This document shows positions 31,453 to 39,636 of a stretch of DNA of 64,000 bases, one piece after another. Source of the DNA: Bacillota bacterium. GTDB lineage: Bacteria > Bacillota > Clostridia > Clostridiales > Clostridiaceae. Within the stretch, counting starts at the first letter, position 1. Every line of letters begins with the position of its first letter. The position numbers and the translations under genes were made by a program. Below the pieces are notes generated by a model that was not told where the DNA came from, searched no databases, and worked only from the letters and a program-made list of their open reading frames with translations. Location of the stretch: positions 50,219 to 114,218 of the forward strand of contig JAJXWH010000010.1 of NCBI GenBank assembly GCA_021781745.1, in the 5' to 3' direction.

Positions 31453-32628
31453 TTGGTGAAAATGAAATTAATTAAAGGAATAACTTACTCATTAATTACA
31501 GCTTCAATATTAATGATTAATCCAATCGGTGCAAGTGCTTCATGGAAACAAAATAATATAGGCTGGTGGTATACAAATGATAATTCGTGGGTTACAGGAT
31601 GGAATAAAATTGATGGAAAATGGTATTATTTTTACTCTGATGGCTATATGGCAAAGGACACATCAATCGATGGTTATATATTAGGTTCCGATGGTGCTTG
31701 GATTAACAATGAACCTACAGCATCAACTACTTCTTCCAATGAAAAGATTGTTAATATTACTGTTGGAACTGCTCAAGAATTTGTAAATGCCATAGGTTCT
31801 AATAAAAGGATTATATTAAAACCAGGAGTATATAATCTGTCAGATATTAACCAAATTAACAACTCAGATAATTCAGTATCCTGGGTAACTGTGGAAGACG
31901 GAAAAGAATTAAATATTAAAGGTATTCATAATCTGACTATTGAAGGTATGGATTCTGGAAAGGTTGAAATAAAGGTTTCTCCACGTTACGCTAACATAGT
32001 GAATTTTACTAATGTCAACAATATCACTATAAAAAACATTGTTGCTGGTCATACACCTTCACCTTATGAATGTAATGCAGGAGTACTTAAGTTTACTGCC
32101 AGCAATGATATATCAATAATTAATTCGGAACTATATGGATGTGGAAGTATAGGATTAAACCTATATAGTGTAAAAAATCTTGAAGTGTCAAACAGTACAA
32201 TCGATCATTGTTCTTTGAGAGCAGTGCAAATTAGTAATTCTGAAGCTATTAAGTTTACAGAAAGCAAGCTAGTTAATCACGAAGCTTTTAGCAATATAAT
32301 TATGGTAAACAGCTCAAAAAATATTGTATTTGAAAAATGCGAAATGACTAATAACAACAACTTTGGCTGGAGTTATATTGAAGCATTGGATAAATCAAAT
32401 ATATTACTAGATAAGTGTGTAATAAAAAATAACTCTGAAGCAGTAAATTCAGATATGAAATTTGATAAAACCTATTTCTTTAATACTTTAGATTATACCG
32501 GAATCAGCAATAGTACAATAACAATAAAAGATTCAGATATCAGTAATAATAAATGTGATTATTTTACTGATAATAACGATAGTGTAAAATTCGAAAATTG
32601 CACTATTAATAATAATTACTGGAAATAA
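31453..32628 (+). CDS. Secreted right-handed beta-helix protein with N-terminal cell-wall-binding repeats
   Basis: 391 residues. Signal peptide 1-30 (MKLIKGITYSLITASILM... cut after ASA). Residues about 31-78 hold two cell-wall-binding repeats (IGWWYTNDN, GKWYYFYSDG) like those of the lysozyme on the opposite strand. A short Ser/Thr linker follows, and from about 95 on there is a parallel beta-helix of the pectate-lyase / NosD type, rich in repeated NNxxI, SNSTI and SKNIVFEKC rungs. Such domains bind or cleave polysaccharide; catalytic residues are not identifiable by eye, so the substrate is unknown. Start is TTG at 31453 behind GGGGGAGG, with GTG or ATG a few codons later as alternatives. 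Confidence 0.8.
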   Translation: MVKMKLIKGITYSLITASILMINPIGASASWKQNNIGWWYTNDNSWVTGWNKIDGKWYYFYSDGYMAKDTSIDGYILGSDGAWINNEPTASTTSSNEKIVNITVGTAQEFVNAIGSNKRIILKPGVYNLSDINQINNSDNSVSWVTVEDGKELNIKGIHNLTIEGMDSGKVEIKVSPRYANIVNFTNVNNITIKNIVAGHTPSPYECNAGVLKFTASNDISIINSELYGCGSIGLNLYSVKNLEVSNSTIDHCSLRAVQISNSEAIKFTESKLVNHEAFSNIIMVNSSKNIVFEKCEMTNNNNFGWSYIEALDKSNILLDKCVIKNNSEAVNSDMKFDKTYFFNTLDYTGISNSTITIKDSDISNNKCDYFTDNNDSVKFENCTINNNYWK

Positions 32629-32637
32629 ATAACAAAC

Positions 32638-32665
32638 AGCCCTAAACTTAAAATAGTCTAGGGCT
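32638..32665 (+). terminator. Rho-independent terminator
   Basis: AGCCCTA and TAGGGCT form a stem just after the beta-helix gene. It could also serve the converging gene at 32717. Confidence 0.6.
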
Positions 32666-32716
32666 TAATAATATATTAAAATTATGGAAACATCTAAAAT
32701 TCTACAGTTATGCTTT

Positions 32717-33121
32717 CTATTTAACTTCAAAATTTCTAGTTGCTTTTACTATAGATCCTTTATCATCAATTTCAGCGAATATTAATACATTTACACATGC
32801 AATAGATACGATTCCTTGTGTCTTATCTTTACTATTTATCAATGTGTAATATCTATATCCAGAATCCTTAATTTTATCTTTGTAAAAATTGCTTAGGGAT
32901 TCATCTGTTATTTTATCAGGATTATATGTCACGCTACATCTTTCACCTATTTCTTCGCCGGAACTATTATAAGCTTTATCTTCTTTTATTTCTTTCATAT
33001 TTATTCCTGCATATTTAACGCTATCATTATAGGCATTTAAAATTCCCTTTGTAAAGCTACTATAGCCTACTAACGAAAATAATATCAATAAAGAAATCAG
33101 ACTAATAATTATCTTTTTCAT
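32717..33121 (-). CDS. Small exported protein with altered lipobox, function unknown
   Basis: 134 residues. Positively charged N-terminus and a hydrophobic segment ending SLVGYSS, i.e. a lipobox (LVGCSS) in which the lipid-accepting Cys appears to have become Tyr (one base from TGT to TAT). The mature part (about 22-134) is a small mixed alpha/beta domain. No known family is recognised. Start behind AGGGGG. Either the protein is released by another signal peptidase or the mutation has disabled lipidation. Confidence 0.7.
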   Translation of the reverse strand: MKKIIISLISLLILFSLVGYSSFTKGILNAYNDSVKYAGINMKEIKEDKAYNSSGEEIGERCSVTYNPDKITDESLSNFYKDKIKDSGYRYYTLINSKDKTQGIVSIACVNVLIFAEIDDKGSIVKATRNFEVK

Positions 33122-33519
33122 GTGCCATCCCCCTAGTTATTATAAGATAATTGTATATTATTTAATTATTTTGTCAATTAAACTACAAGCTAATTATGAC
33201 TATTTTATTTAAATACAGCTTTTTCTTGCTAACAAGAGAAAAAATATAGATCAAACTATTAACATTCACTTTGGTTAATTAATAATTATTATTGACTAAT
33301 AACCAAAATTTATATATAATAATTACAAAGATTAATTTCTCATTTTTCGAAATTAATTCCAGATATCTTTTCCCTGAAAATATATCATTTTTCAAATACT
33401 AAAATTACCTTTATACATTATTCTAACCTTCTTAGATATAAAATAATATATAAAGGTATAAGATTTTAATTCAAATAAACTACTAATTAAAAAGACAATA
33501 CAAAAAAGGGTGTGGTAAT
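33122..33519. other. Intergenic region with promoter and long leader
   Basis: It contains the promoter for the nitroreductase operon and a perfect inverted repeat TTTGGTTA (33270-33277) / TAACCAAA (33299-33306) that brackets the -35 box, a possible operator. The roughly 190-base untranslated leader shows no recognisable riboswitch. Confidence 0.45.
33292..33320 (+). promoter_or_regulatory. Sigma-A promoter of the nitroreductase-superoxide reductase operon
   Basis: TTGACT, a 17-base spacer and TATAAT: a near-consensus promoter. Transcript start is expected near 33327. Confidence 0.7.
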
Positions 33520-34137
33520 ATGAGTTCTAAAGAAATATTTGAATCAAGAAGATCTATTAATTTCTTTGATCAAGAAAAAAATTTAGATGATGCGCTGTTA
33601 AAAGATATCATAAATCTTGCTATATTAGCGCCATCAGCTTTTAATCTTCAACCTTGGGAAATAATAGCCGTTAAATCAAAAGAAGCAAAAGAAAAATTGT
33701 ACAAGCTTTCGAGTAATCAGCCAAAGGTTCTTGAAGCTCCAGTAACATTAATCATCGTTGGAGATAAAAATGGATATGATACATCAAATCCTATATGGGA
33801 TGTATTTCTTAAAATGTTCAATGGGGATAAAGAAAAACTAGCTAATACTCAAGGTTATGCTTATAGCTTATATGGTACATCTGAGGAAAGAAAAATAAAA
33901 TTTGCAGAAAGTAATGCAGCTCTTTTGGCTATGTCAATTATGTATGCTGCAAAAGCTTTTGGAGTAGACTCTCATCCTATGAGTGGCATTGATTTTGATG
34001 GAATAAAAGAAGAGTTTGGCCTTGATGATAATAAGACAATTGTAATGACTATTGCACTTGGTTATTTAGACGAAAATAAAACTCTTTATCCAAGAGCATA
34101 TAGAAAAAAATATGAAGAAATAGTTAAAGAAGTATAA
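33520..34137 (+). CDS. Nitroreductase-family flavoprotein
   Basis: 205 residues. FMN-dependent NAD(P)H oxidoreductase fold: SRRSINFF near the N-terminus (phosphate-binding RRS), APSAFNLQPWE (flavin and substrate edge), and a late HPMSG...ALGY segment. These enzymes reduce nitro groups, quinones or flavins as dimers. The gene is 24 bases upstream of superoxide reductase on one transcript, so a role in oxidative or redox stress is likely. Substrate cannot be told from sequence. Confidence 0.88.
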   Translation: MSSKEIFESRRSINFFDQEKNLDDALLKDIINLAILAPSAFNLQPWEIIAVKSKEAKEKLYKLSSNQPKVLEAPVTLIIVGDKNGYDTSNPIWDVFLKMFNGDKEKLANTQGYAYSLYGTSEERKIKFAESNAALLAMSIMYAAKAFGVDSHPMSGIDFDGIKEEFGLDDNKTIVMTIALGYLDENKTLYPRAYRKKYEEIVKEV

Positions 34138-34161
34138 TTTATTTTTAGGAGGTACTGTAAA

Positions 34162-34545
34162 ATGACTGAATTAAAACAAGTTTATAAATGTGAAATTTGT
34201 GGTAACATCGTAGAGGTTCTGCATAGTGCTGGAGGTACATTAACATGCTGTAATCAACCTATGAAGCTTAAATCAGAAAATACTACTGATGGGGCTACTG
34301 AAAAACATATTCCTGTAATTGAAAAGGTTGAAGGCGGAGTTTTAGTTAAAGTTGGATCTGTAGAACATCCTATGCTTGATAATCACTATATTGAATGGAT
34401 TGAAGTTCACACTGAAAATAAAGTGTATAGAAAATATTTAAAGCCAGGAGAAAAACCTGAAGCTTTCTTTAAAGTTGACGAAGAAGTTCTATTTGCAAGA
34501 GAATATTGTAATTTGCATGGATTATGGACTGAAAAGAATTCTTAA
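34162..34545 (+). CDS. dfx: Desulfoferrodoxin / superoxide reductase (2Fe type)
   Basis: 127 residues. The N-terminal desulforedoxin-like Fe(Cys)4 site is complete (Cys10, Cys13, Cys29, Cys30). The catalytic domain keeps Glu47-Lys48-His49, the HP..DNH histidines and the CNLH motif (Cys and His ligands near 116-119). The enzyme reduces superoxide to hydrogen peroxide without releasing oxygen, a usual defence of anaerobes. Start behind AGGAGG. Second gene of the operon with the nitroreductase, followed by a terminator. Confidence 0.96.
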   Translation: MTELKQVYKCEICGNIVEVLHSAGGTLTCCNQPMKLKSENTTDGATEKHIPVIEKVEGGVLVKVGSVEHPMLDNHYIEWIEVHTENKVYRKYLKPGEKPEAFFKVDEEVLFAREYCNLHGLWTEKNS

Positions 34546-34562
34546 TATAAGTAAAATAAAGC

Positions 34563-34589
34563 AGGGAATCTTATAATGAAAGATTCCCT
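34563..34589 (+). terminator. Rho-independent terminator after dfx
   Basis: AGGGAATCTT and AAGATTCCCT form a perfect 10-bp stem with a 7-base loop, 17 bases after the stop codon. Confidence 0.8.
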
Positions 34590-34610
34590 ACTTTAATCTA
34601 ATTTATTGGG

Positions 34611-34853
34611 CTATTGATTAATTAATTTTATGAAGTTTCTATTTTTCATTAATATTGAAATATATATACTTGACACCGTAAAGAATATGTTTATAACTGG
34701 TATCATGCAAACAATCAGTAAAGTTAATAGCTGTTTCCACTTTTCTTTATTGCCTATAAGATTTAAATTATTTTTATTTATAAATATTCTGAATAAAAAT
34801 AGTATTAAGGCTAAGAAACTTAATCTTACGGATATTGAATATATATATAACAT
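34611..34853 (-). CDS. Small two-helix membrane protein, unknown function
   Basis: 80 residues from the ATG at 34853, six bases after AGAGGTG. A GTG nine bases further up overlaps that ribosome-binding site and is less likely. Hydrophobic segments at about 8-24 and 42-65 are separated by a charged loop (NKEKWKQ), with a basic C-terminus. No family is recognised. It ends face to face with the dfx terminator. Confidence 0.5.
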   Translation of the reverse strand: MLYIYSISVRLSFLALILFLFRIFINKNNLNLIGNKEKWKQLLTLLIVCMIPVINIFFTVSSIYISILMKNRNFIKLINQ

Positions 34854-34862
34854 AACATTCAC

Positions 34863-35264
34863 CTCTTTTAAATGTAAATTTTATCCACACTAATCTCTAT
34901 TCTTATTTTATAATATTCTAACACAACAATCTACATATTATTATCTGCTTTTTTCCTGTGTTTAAGACATTCTTGTAATTTTCTAGCTAATGATTGGTAG
35001 AAAAATTCAATTTTTATGCAAATAATTTTAAGAAATTAAATATAACACTATCATAAATTTAAATATGTAATTTTACTTTCTTGACATTAGCTGAATATAA
35101 TTTTGAATAAAAAAAAGAATGATTTACTAGGGTGAAATAAATCATTCACAATTTCTGGTTAATAATTATATTTAAAAAGGGGTAAATAATGTTTTAACTT
35201 CTTTACAATACTTATATTACACTAGAATTATGTCAATCATATGTCATTATATTATTTTTTCAAA
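34863..35264. other. Non-coding stretch
   Basis: AT-rich, no reading frame of note. The only structure seen is the terminator of the tlpA gene on the minus strand (35109-35147). Confidence 0.6.
35109..35147 (-). terminator. Terminator of the ccdA-tlpA operon
   Basis: GAATGATTTA and TAAATCATTC pair over 10 bp, followed on the minus strand by eight T. Confidence 0.75.
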
Positions 35265-35861
35265 TTAATTGCTAAGTAATGTTTCTATTTGACTATATAA
35301 TTCGTCTTTGCTTATTTCACCGGTATGATCTTCCACTATAAATCCATTTTTATCAATAAATAACGTTCTTGGTATAGATAAAATATTATAATTAATTGCA
35401 GCCATACTATCATTATCAAATAAGACTTTCATATTATAACTATTATCTTTTATAAACTTTTTAGCGGTATCCATAGTTTCTCTTTGTCCATCAGTTAAAT
35501 TTACCATTAATACTACTAATTTATCTTGATTGTATTTGCTTGAGACTTCGTTAAAAGCAGGCATCTCTTCTCTACAAGGCGGACACCAGCTTGCCCAAAA
35601 ATTTACCACAACTGGTTTGCCTATATAATCTGACAACTTCACTTTCTTAAGATTTTCATCATCTACAACAAAGTCTTTTTCCATGCTTTTTTCTTGCTTT
35701 ATTAAATTCTTGAAATCTTTATTTTGAGTAATTTCAGTTTTACTTTTTATATTTTTCCCATTATATTTTGAGTTCAAATAACCATATCCAAAATAAGAAA
35801 TTGTCAAAAATCCTGCAAAACCTATTGCTGCTATTGCTAACGCTAATTTTTTATTCTTCAT
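35265..35861 (-). CDS. TlpA/ResA-type membrane-anchored thiol-disulfide oxidoreductase
   Basis: 198 residues. An N-terminal uncleaved membrane anchor (about 7-27) is followed by an extracytoplasmic thioredoxin fold with WCPPC near residue 97, preceded by VVNFWASW, and cis-Pro in IPRTLF. It passes reducing power to proteins outside the membrane. It lies nine bases after ccdA, its electron donor, so the two form a unit. A closely similar second copy is at 60737-61327. Start behind AGGAGG. Confidence 0.92.
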   Translation of the reverse strand: MKNKKLALAIAAIGFAGFLTISYFGYGYLNSKYNGKNIKSKTEITQNKDFKNLIKQEKSMEKDFVVDDENLKKVKLSDYIGKPVVVNFWASWCPPCREEMPAFNEVSSKYNQDKLVVLMVNLTDGQRETMDTAKKFIKDNSYNMKVLFDNDSMAAINYNILSIPRTLFIDKNGFIVEDHTGEISKDELYSQIETLLSN

Positions 35862-35870
35862 AAAATCCTC

Positions 35871-36542
35871 CTAAAATGTCAACAAAGAAAGTACTTTATT
35901 TAAGAAACCTGTCATAATACAAATACCTACAAATACTAAAATTGCTCCAGATATTGTATTTATAATTTTATAATTTCTCTTTATAAAATTAAAGGTCTCT
36001 TTTATCTTGTCTATTAAGAAGGCGCATACTATGAATGGAATTCCAAGTCCAATACTATAAACTAAAAGCATAATAGTTCCCTTTATAATATCCTTGGAAT
36101 TAACTGCAATCATTAAAGCTGCTCCTAAAAATGTACCTACACACGGTGTCCATCCTATAGCAAAAATCATTCCAAATAAAGTTGAAGATATGAACTTGAA
36201 GTTTTTTATTTCTACATTAAGCTTTAAACTTCTTTCTAAAATTGAAATTTTAAATATCCCTATATAATTAAGACCAAATGTCACTACAATCAAACCACTT
36301 ATAATATTAATAATAGTACTTTCATGTTTTATAAAATTTCCAAAGGTGCCCGCTAAGGTTCCTAATAACGTGAATATTATTGTAAAACCTAATACGAATC
36401 CTAAAGAATTAATTATTGAATTATACCTGCTTTTACTTCCACTTTCTCCTGCAAAATACGATATATAAAGCGGCAGCATAGGTAAAATACATGGTGATAT
36501 GAAGGTTATTATTCCTTCTAAAAATAATAGAAAATACTCCAT
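35871..36542 (-). CDS. ccdA: CcdA-like transmembrane thiol reductant carrier
   Basis: 223 residues, six predicted membrane helices. The signature SPCILPMLPLYISY near the N-terminus and GWTPCVGTFLG in the second half contain the two redox cysteines that move electrons from cytosolic thioredoxin to outer thiol enzymes. The downstream tlpA gene is the expected acceptor; trxA at 37553 would be the donor. Start behind AAGGAG. Confidence 0.93.
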   Translation of the reverse strand: MEYFLLFLEGIITFISPCILPMLPLYISYFAGESGSKSRYNSIINSLGFVLGFTIIFTLLGTLAGTFGNFIKHESTIINIISGLIVVTFGLNYIGIFKISILERSLKLNVEIKNFKFISSTLFGMIFAIGWTPCVGTFLGAALMIAVNSKDIIKGTIMLLVYSIGLGIPFIVCAFLIDKIKETFNFIKRNYKIINTISGAILVFVGICIMTGFLNKVLSLLTF

Positions 36543-36708
36543 TTTATACTCCTTAAATACCAGTTAAAAATGATTTTTATTTTTGTTCCAAAATATATAC
36601 CTTTAGATATATATTATAAACGATTTTTCACTGTTTTTCAGTGATTAAATCACAAATATGGATACGTAATAAATATTAAATTTTCAGGGTATTACTTTCA
36701 ATTTTTAA

Positions 36709-37269
36709 TTAGCCTTGAATTCCTTTAGTATGATTTAGTAATTCTGATATGCCAGACTGCTCCCATACATCCACTTGACTAACAGCATCTTCTGGAGTTC
36801 TTCCCTGTCCTATAAGCACACCAGCTAATATATATTTCTGAAATAAATGTTCCAAATTAATACCTGCGTTAGCTTCTCCTAATGCATCATTTACTGCTGG
36901 AGTAATATATTTTATCCAATCATTAGGACTAAACTCATACGTTGCTTCAATTTCAGTTCTAGTTAACTCCACATTACTTCCTCCAACTACTCCAACTTTT
37001 GGAATATTTTTAAGAATCTTATCCATTCCATGACATGAATTAAATTCCTCAGTTAAATCTTTACCCGCTACAAGACCAAAATGTGTCCCCCCAGTCCAAA
37101 CTGCTTCACTACTCAAATCATAAACTATGCCTTCAACTGCAGCATAAGCCGGTTTTCCATTGCGTCCATTATATTGTGCCAAGTCCTCTAGATTAAATTG
37201 TTTCTGTTCTCTATAATAATCATCTCCTAAAAGATTTCTAATTGTTTCAAAATCAAAGTAAATTGACAT
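36709..37269 (-). CDS. Cytochrome b5-like haem/steroid-binding-domain protein
   Basis: 186 residues from the ATG at 37269 (AGAGG seven bases upstream); an in-frame ATG 15 codons earlier has no such site. Residues about 15-90 form a cytochrome b5-like fold: FNLEDLAQYNGRNGKPAYAAV, GIVYDLS, W..G.HFGLVAGKDLTEEF and HG. One clear axial His is present (HFGL); the second haem ligand is uncertain. The C-terminal half is helical and unrecognised. No membrane segment. It lies in a cluster of thiol-redox genes, and a candidate regulatory RNA precedes it. Confidence 0.75.
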   Translation of the reverse strand: MSIYFDFETIRNLLGDDYYREQKQFNLEDLAQYNGRNGKPAYAAVEGIVYDLSSEAVWTGGTHFGLVAGKDLTEEFNSCHGMDKILKNIPKVGVVGGSNVELTRTEIEATYEFSPNDWIKYITPAVNDALGEANAGINLEHLFQKYILAGVLIGQGRTPEDAVSQVDVWEQSGISELLNHTKGIQG

Positions 37270-37385
37270 ATATACCTCTAAAATATTTTTATCATTTAAT
37301 TGTATTATCAGCATGATTTAAAAATGTTACTTAATTTAGTTCTCTTAAAATTATATTTCAAAAAATATTATTAAAATAATTCAGT

Positions 37386-37484
37386 AAAAAAAGGAGTGGG
37401 AATACTCAAAAAGAGTTTCCCACCCAAGAAACTAGAATGGCTTGAAGCAAACATTGAAATTTGCCCAACCGAATCTAGATATAT
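37386..37484 (-). promoter_or_regulatory. Candidate structured RNA / riboswitch copy 1, upstream of the cytochrome b5-like gene
   Basis: Read on the minus strand: P1 strand CTAGA (37474-37478); conserved CGGTTGG; hairpin P2 GCAAA / TTTGC (37460-37464 with 37447-37451); TTCAAGC; P1 partner TCTAG (37432-37436); then a terminator GTGGGAAACTC / GAGTATTCCCAC (37396-37423) with seven T. The segment AGTTTC just after P1 can pair with GAAACT inside the terminator arm, giving a competing anti-terminator. A second copy lies at 43448-43540 with compensatory changes in P2 and P1. It matches none of the riboswitch classes I can recall. Confidence 0.6.
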
Positions 37485-37504
37485 TCAGTTATTCTTCACT
37501 AATA

Positions 37505-37533
37505 ATTATATTATATAATTTATAAACATTCAA
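37505..37533 (-). promoter_or_regulatory. Sigma-A promoter of RNA element copy 1
   Basis: TTGAAT (37528-37533), 17-base spacer, TATAAT (37505-37510) on the minus strand. It lies 27 bases before the first stem of the RNA element. Confidence 0.65.
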
Positions 37534-37552
37534 ATTATATATAAGCTTTACC

Positions 37553-37870
37553 TTATAGATACGTATTTACTTTATTTTTTATATTTTCTTTAGGCATAAA
37601 CCCAGCTAAATTTTCTACTGGAACCCCATCCTTAAATATAATCATAGTTGGCACTGCAGCTATTCTATATTTTTGAGCTATTCTACTATCCTTATCAACA
37701 TCTACTTTAAAAAACTTTGCTTTTTCTCCCATTTCATTACTAACACCTTCAAATACTGGAGCCAACATTTTACATGGTCCACACCAAGTTGCAAAAAAAT
37801 CTACAACAACAACTCCCCTAGTATTTTCAACTTCTTCTATAAATTCGCTACTATTTATTATTTTAGCCAT
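37553..37870 (-). CDS. trxA: Thioredoxin
   Basis: 105 residues from the ATG at 37870, which follows TTGGAGG at the right distance; the TTG within that site is not the start. VVVDFFATWCGPCKMLAPV carries the WCGPC active site, cis-Pro lies in VPTMIIF, and the family-typical length is complete. Cytosolic disulfide reductant and probable electron source for CcdA-TlpA nearby. Confidence 0.96.
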   Translation of the reverse strand: MAKIINSSEFIEEVENTRGVVVVDFFATWCGPCKMLAPVFEGVSNEMGEKAKFFKVDVDKDSRIAQKYRIAAVPTMIIFKDGVPVENLAGFMPKENIKNKVNTYL

Positions 37871-38013
37871 ATTTAAATCCTCCAAATTATAATTAAATTA
37901 TTTATATTTTAATTATAATTTTATATTATCCTTATATCTGTGACTTAATCACATTAATAGATCTATGCAAGATTAAATTCTTTTTTCCATTAAAGTTTTC
38001 CTATTTGTAAATC

Positions 38014-38829
38014 CTAAATAAATATTTGTGGAGTTCTTTTAATCTTATTTTTTTCTCTTAACATTCTAGATACAATAAACTTTGGCCTATAAAGAATTTT
38101 CCTTGCATTTTTAGGACACTTTTTTACACAACAAAAACATCGAATACATTTTTCATTATCTATATTCAACGTGTCTTTATTAATTGCATTCATTGAACAT
38201 AATTTCACACATGCACCACAACGATTGCAAATATTCATATCTGCAGATGGTGTTTTGGTAAATATCTTAGCACTATTTTTAGGCAAAACTTTTGCCATTA
38301 ATGGTAATCTTCCTTCTTGGATATATAATCTTACATCATCTATATTTTCAAGTTTCTTCACTTTCTCTATTATGCTTCTTCCAAATGATTCTGCTATCTC
38401 CAAATCATAGTAATCTGGACGTCCCTCTTGTACTGGTACTTCTTTTGTAGAAAATGAATGTTCTCCAATAAATGAAGCCGCTGCTACTACTTTAAAACCC
38501 GAATTATTAGTTATAGTATTAATCTGATTTAAAGCTATACCTTCTCCAAAATTACCATAAACTACAACAAGTACAACTGGTTTTCCATTCCCTGCTAGGC
38601 TAATTAAGAATTCAAGTAACATTTCTGGAACTTTTTCCTCATAAACTGGTACCCCTATTATGACTATATCACTATCTATCACTGGGTTAAGGTTACTTCG
38701 TACATTTAAATTGGTTAAGTTAATTATTGTATTATTAACTTTGCCCATGCCTTTTAGAATAGAATGTATAACCTTTTTTGTTGTTCCTGTCGGCGAAAAA
38801 TATATACTTGTAACAGAACTAATTATCAT
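38014..38829 (-). CDS. Flavodoxin-ferredoxin fusion (EFR1 family)
   Basis: 271 residues. N-terminal flavodoxin-like domain (about 1-165) with FMN phosphate loop YFSPTGTTKK. The C-terminal 2[4Fe-4S] domain (about 195-245) has two complete CxxCxxCxxxC clusters (CNRCGACVKLC and CIRCFCCVKKC). A soluble electron carrier linking one-electron ferredoxin chemistry with flavin. It starts six bases after the upstream methyltransferase gene, so the two are translated together. Partner enzyme unknown. Confidence 0.9.
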   Translation of the reverse strand: MIISSVTSIYFSPTGTTKKVIHSILKGMGKVNNTIINLTNLNVRSNLNPVIDSDIVIIGVPVYEEKVPEMLLEFLISLAGNGKPVVLVVVYGNFGEGIALNQINTITNNSGFKVVAAASFIGEHSFSTKEVPVQEGRPDYYDLEIAESFGRSIIEKVKKLENIDDVRLYIQEGRLPLMAKVLPKNSAKIFTKTPSADMNICNRCGACVKLCSMNAINKDTLNIDNEKCIRCFCCVKKCPKNARKILYRPKFIVSRMLREKNKIKRTPQIFI

Positions 38830-38835
38830 ATTTAT

Positions 38836-39447
38836 TTATCTCCTTGCTACCATTATAAATAGTGAATAATTAATTTTTTCATTATCAATAATTTTTTCAT
38901 CTTGATAAAAAGTTTTTGATTCTATATCATAAAATCCATTACTAGCTAAGATTTTTTTCAATTTCTCTTGATCAAATCCATTATGTCCATCAAAATCTGG
39001 ATATTCTTTATGAAAACTTCCATCCTCCTCGTTCAAATCAACTATACATAAATACCCACCTTCGTTAAGCAAATTATAAAATTTATTTGTTATTAATTTA
39101 ATATCGTGAATATGATGAAGCACCATGGAGTTGTATATAACATCAAATTTTTCGTTCAGTTCATCCCCATTGACTATATCTAAATGTTGTGCAGCCATAT
39201 TGTCTATTTTGTATGTATTAATTTTGCTGTTCAATATATCTATCATCCCTTGTGATGAATCAATAAGTGTAACTTTATTAAATTTGTCATAAATATTAAA
39301 ACTTACAAGTCCAGTCCCACATCCAAATTCCATTGCTGACTTATTTTCATTATCACTAATTGATTTTATTATTTCCTCTGCCACTACTTTTGCTCTCTTA
39401 ATTCTTTTTTCCGTATCCCAGTTCTTTGCATATTCATCAAAACTCAT
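38836..39447 (-). CDS. Class I SAM-dependent methyltransferase
   Basis: 203 residues. Motif I EFGCGTGLVSF binds S-adenosylmethionine, followed by TLIDSSQGMIDIL (acidic ribose contact) and a YNSMVLHHI post-II segment. The small-molecule methyltransferase fold is complete; substrate not identifiable. Same operon as the flavodoxin-ferredoxin gene. AAGGAG precedes the start. Confidence 0.88.
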   Translation of the reverse strand: MSFDEYAKNWDTEKRIKRAKVVAEEIIKSISDNENKSAMEFGCGTGLVSFNIYDKFNKVTLIDSSQGMIDILNSKINTYKIDNMAAQHLDIVNGDELNEKFDVIYNSMVLHHIHDIKLITNKFYNLLNEGGYLCIVDLNEEDGSFHKEYPDFDGHNGFDQEKLKKILASNGFYDIESKTFYQDEKIIDNEKINYSLFIMVARR

Positions 39448-39580
39448 TTTTCCTTACTCCTTAAAAATATATTTTTATCGTATAACGGTCTCTGCCATAA
39501 CCAAATTATATCATATTATGTAAATATATCATTGCATATTTTTATCCAAAATAATAAATTTTAATATAATTAAAGCAAAA

Positions 39581-39602
39581 TAAAGCCTTAAAAAAGGCTT
39601 TA
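39581..39602 (-). terminator. Terminator after the MFS gene
   Basis: TAAAGCCTT / AAGGCTTTA stem with T-rich sequence on the minus strand, between the exporter and methyltransferase genes. Confidence 0.65.
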
Positions 39603-39636
39603 CTCTATTTACAGATTCAAATTTAAAAACTCTTAG

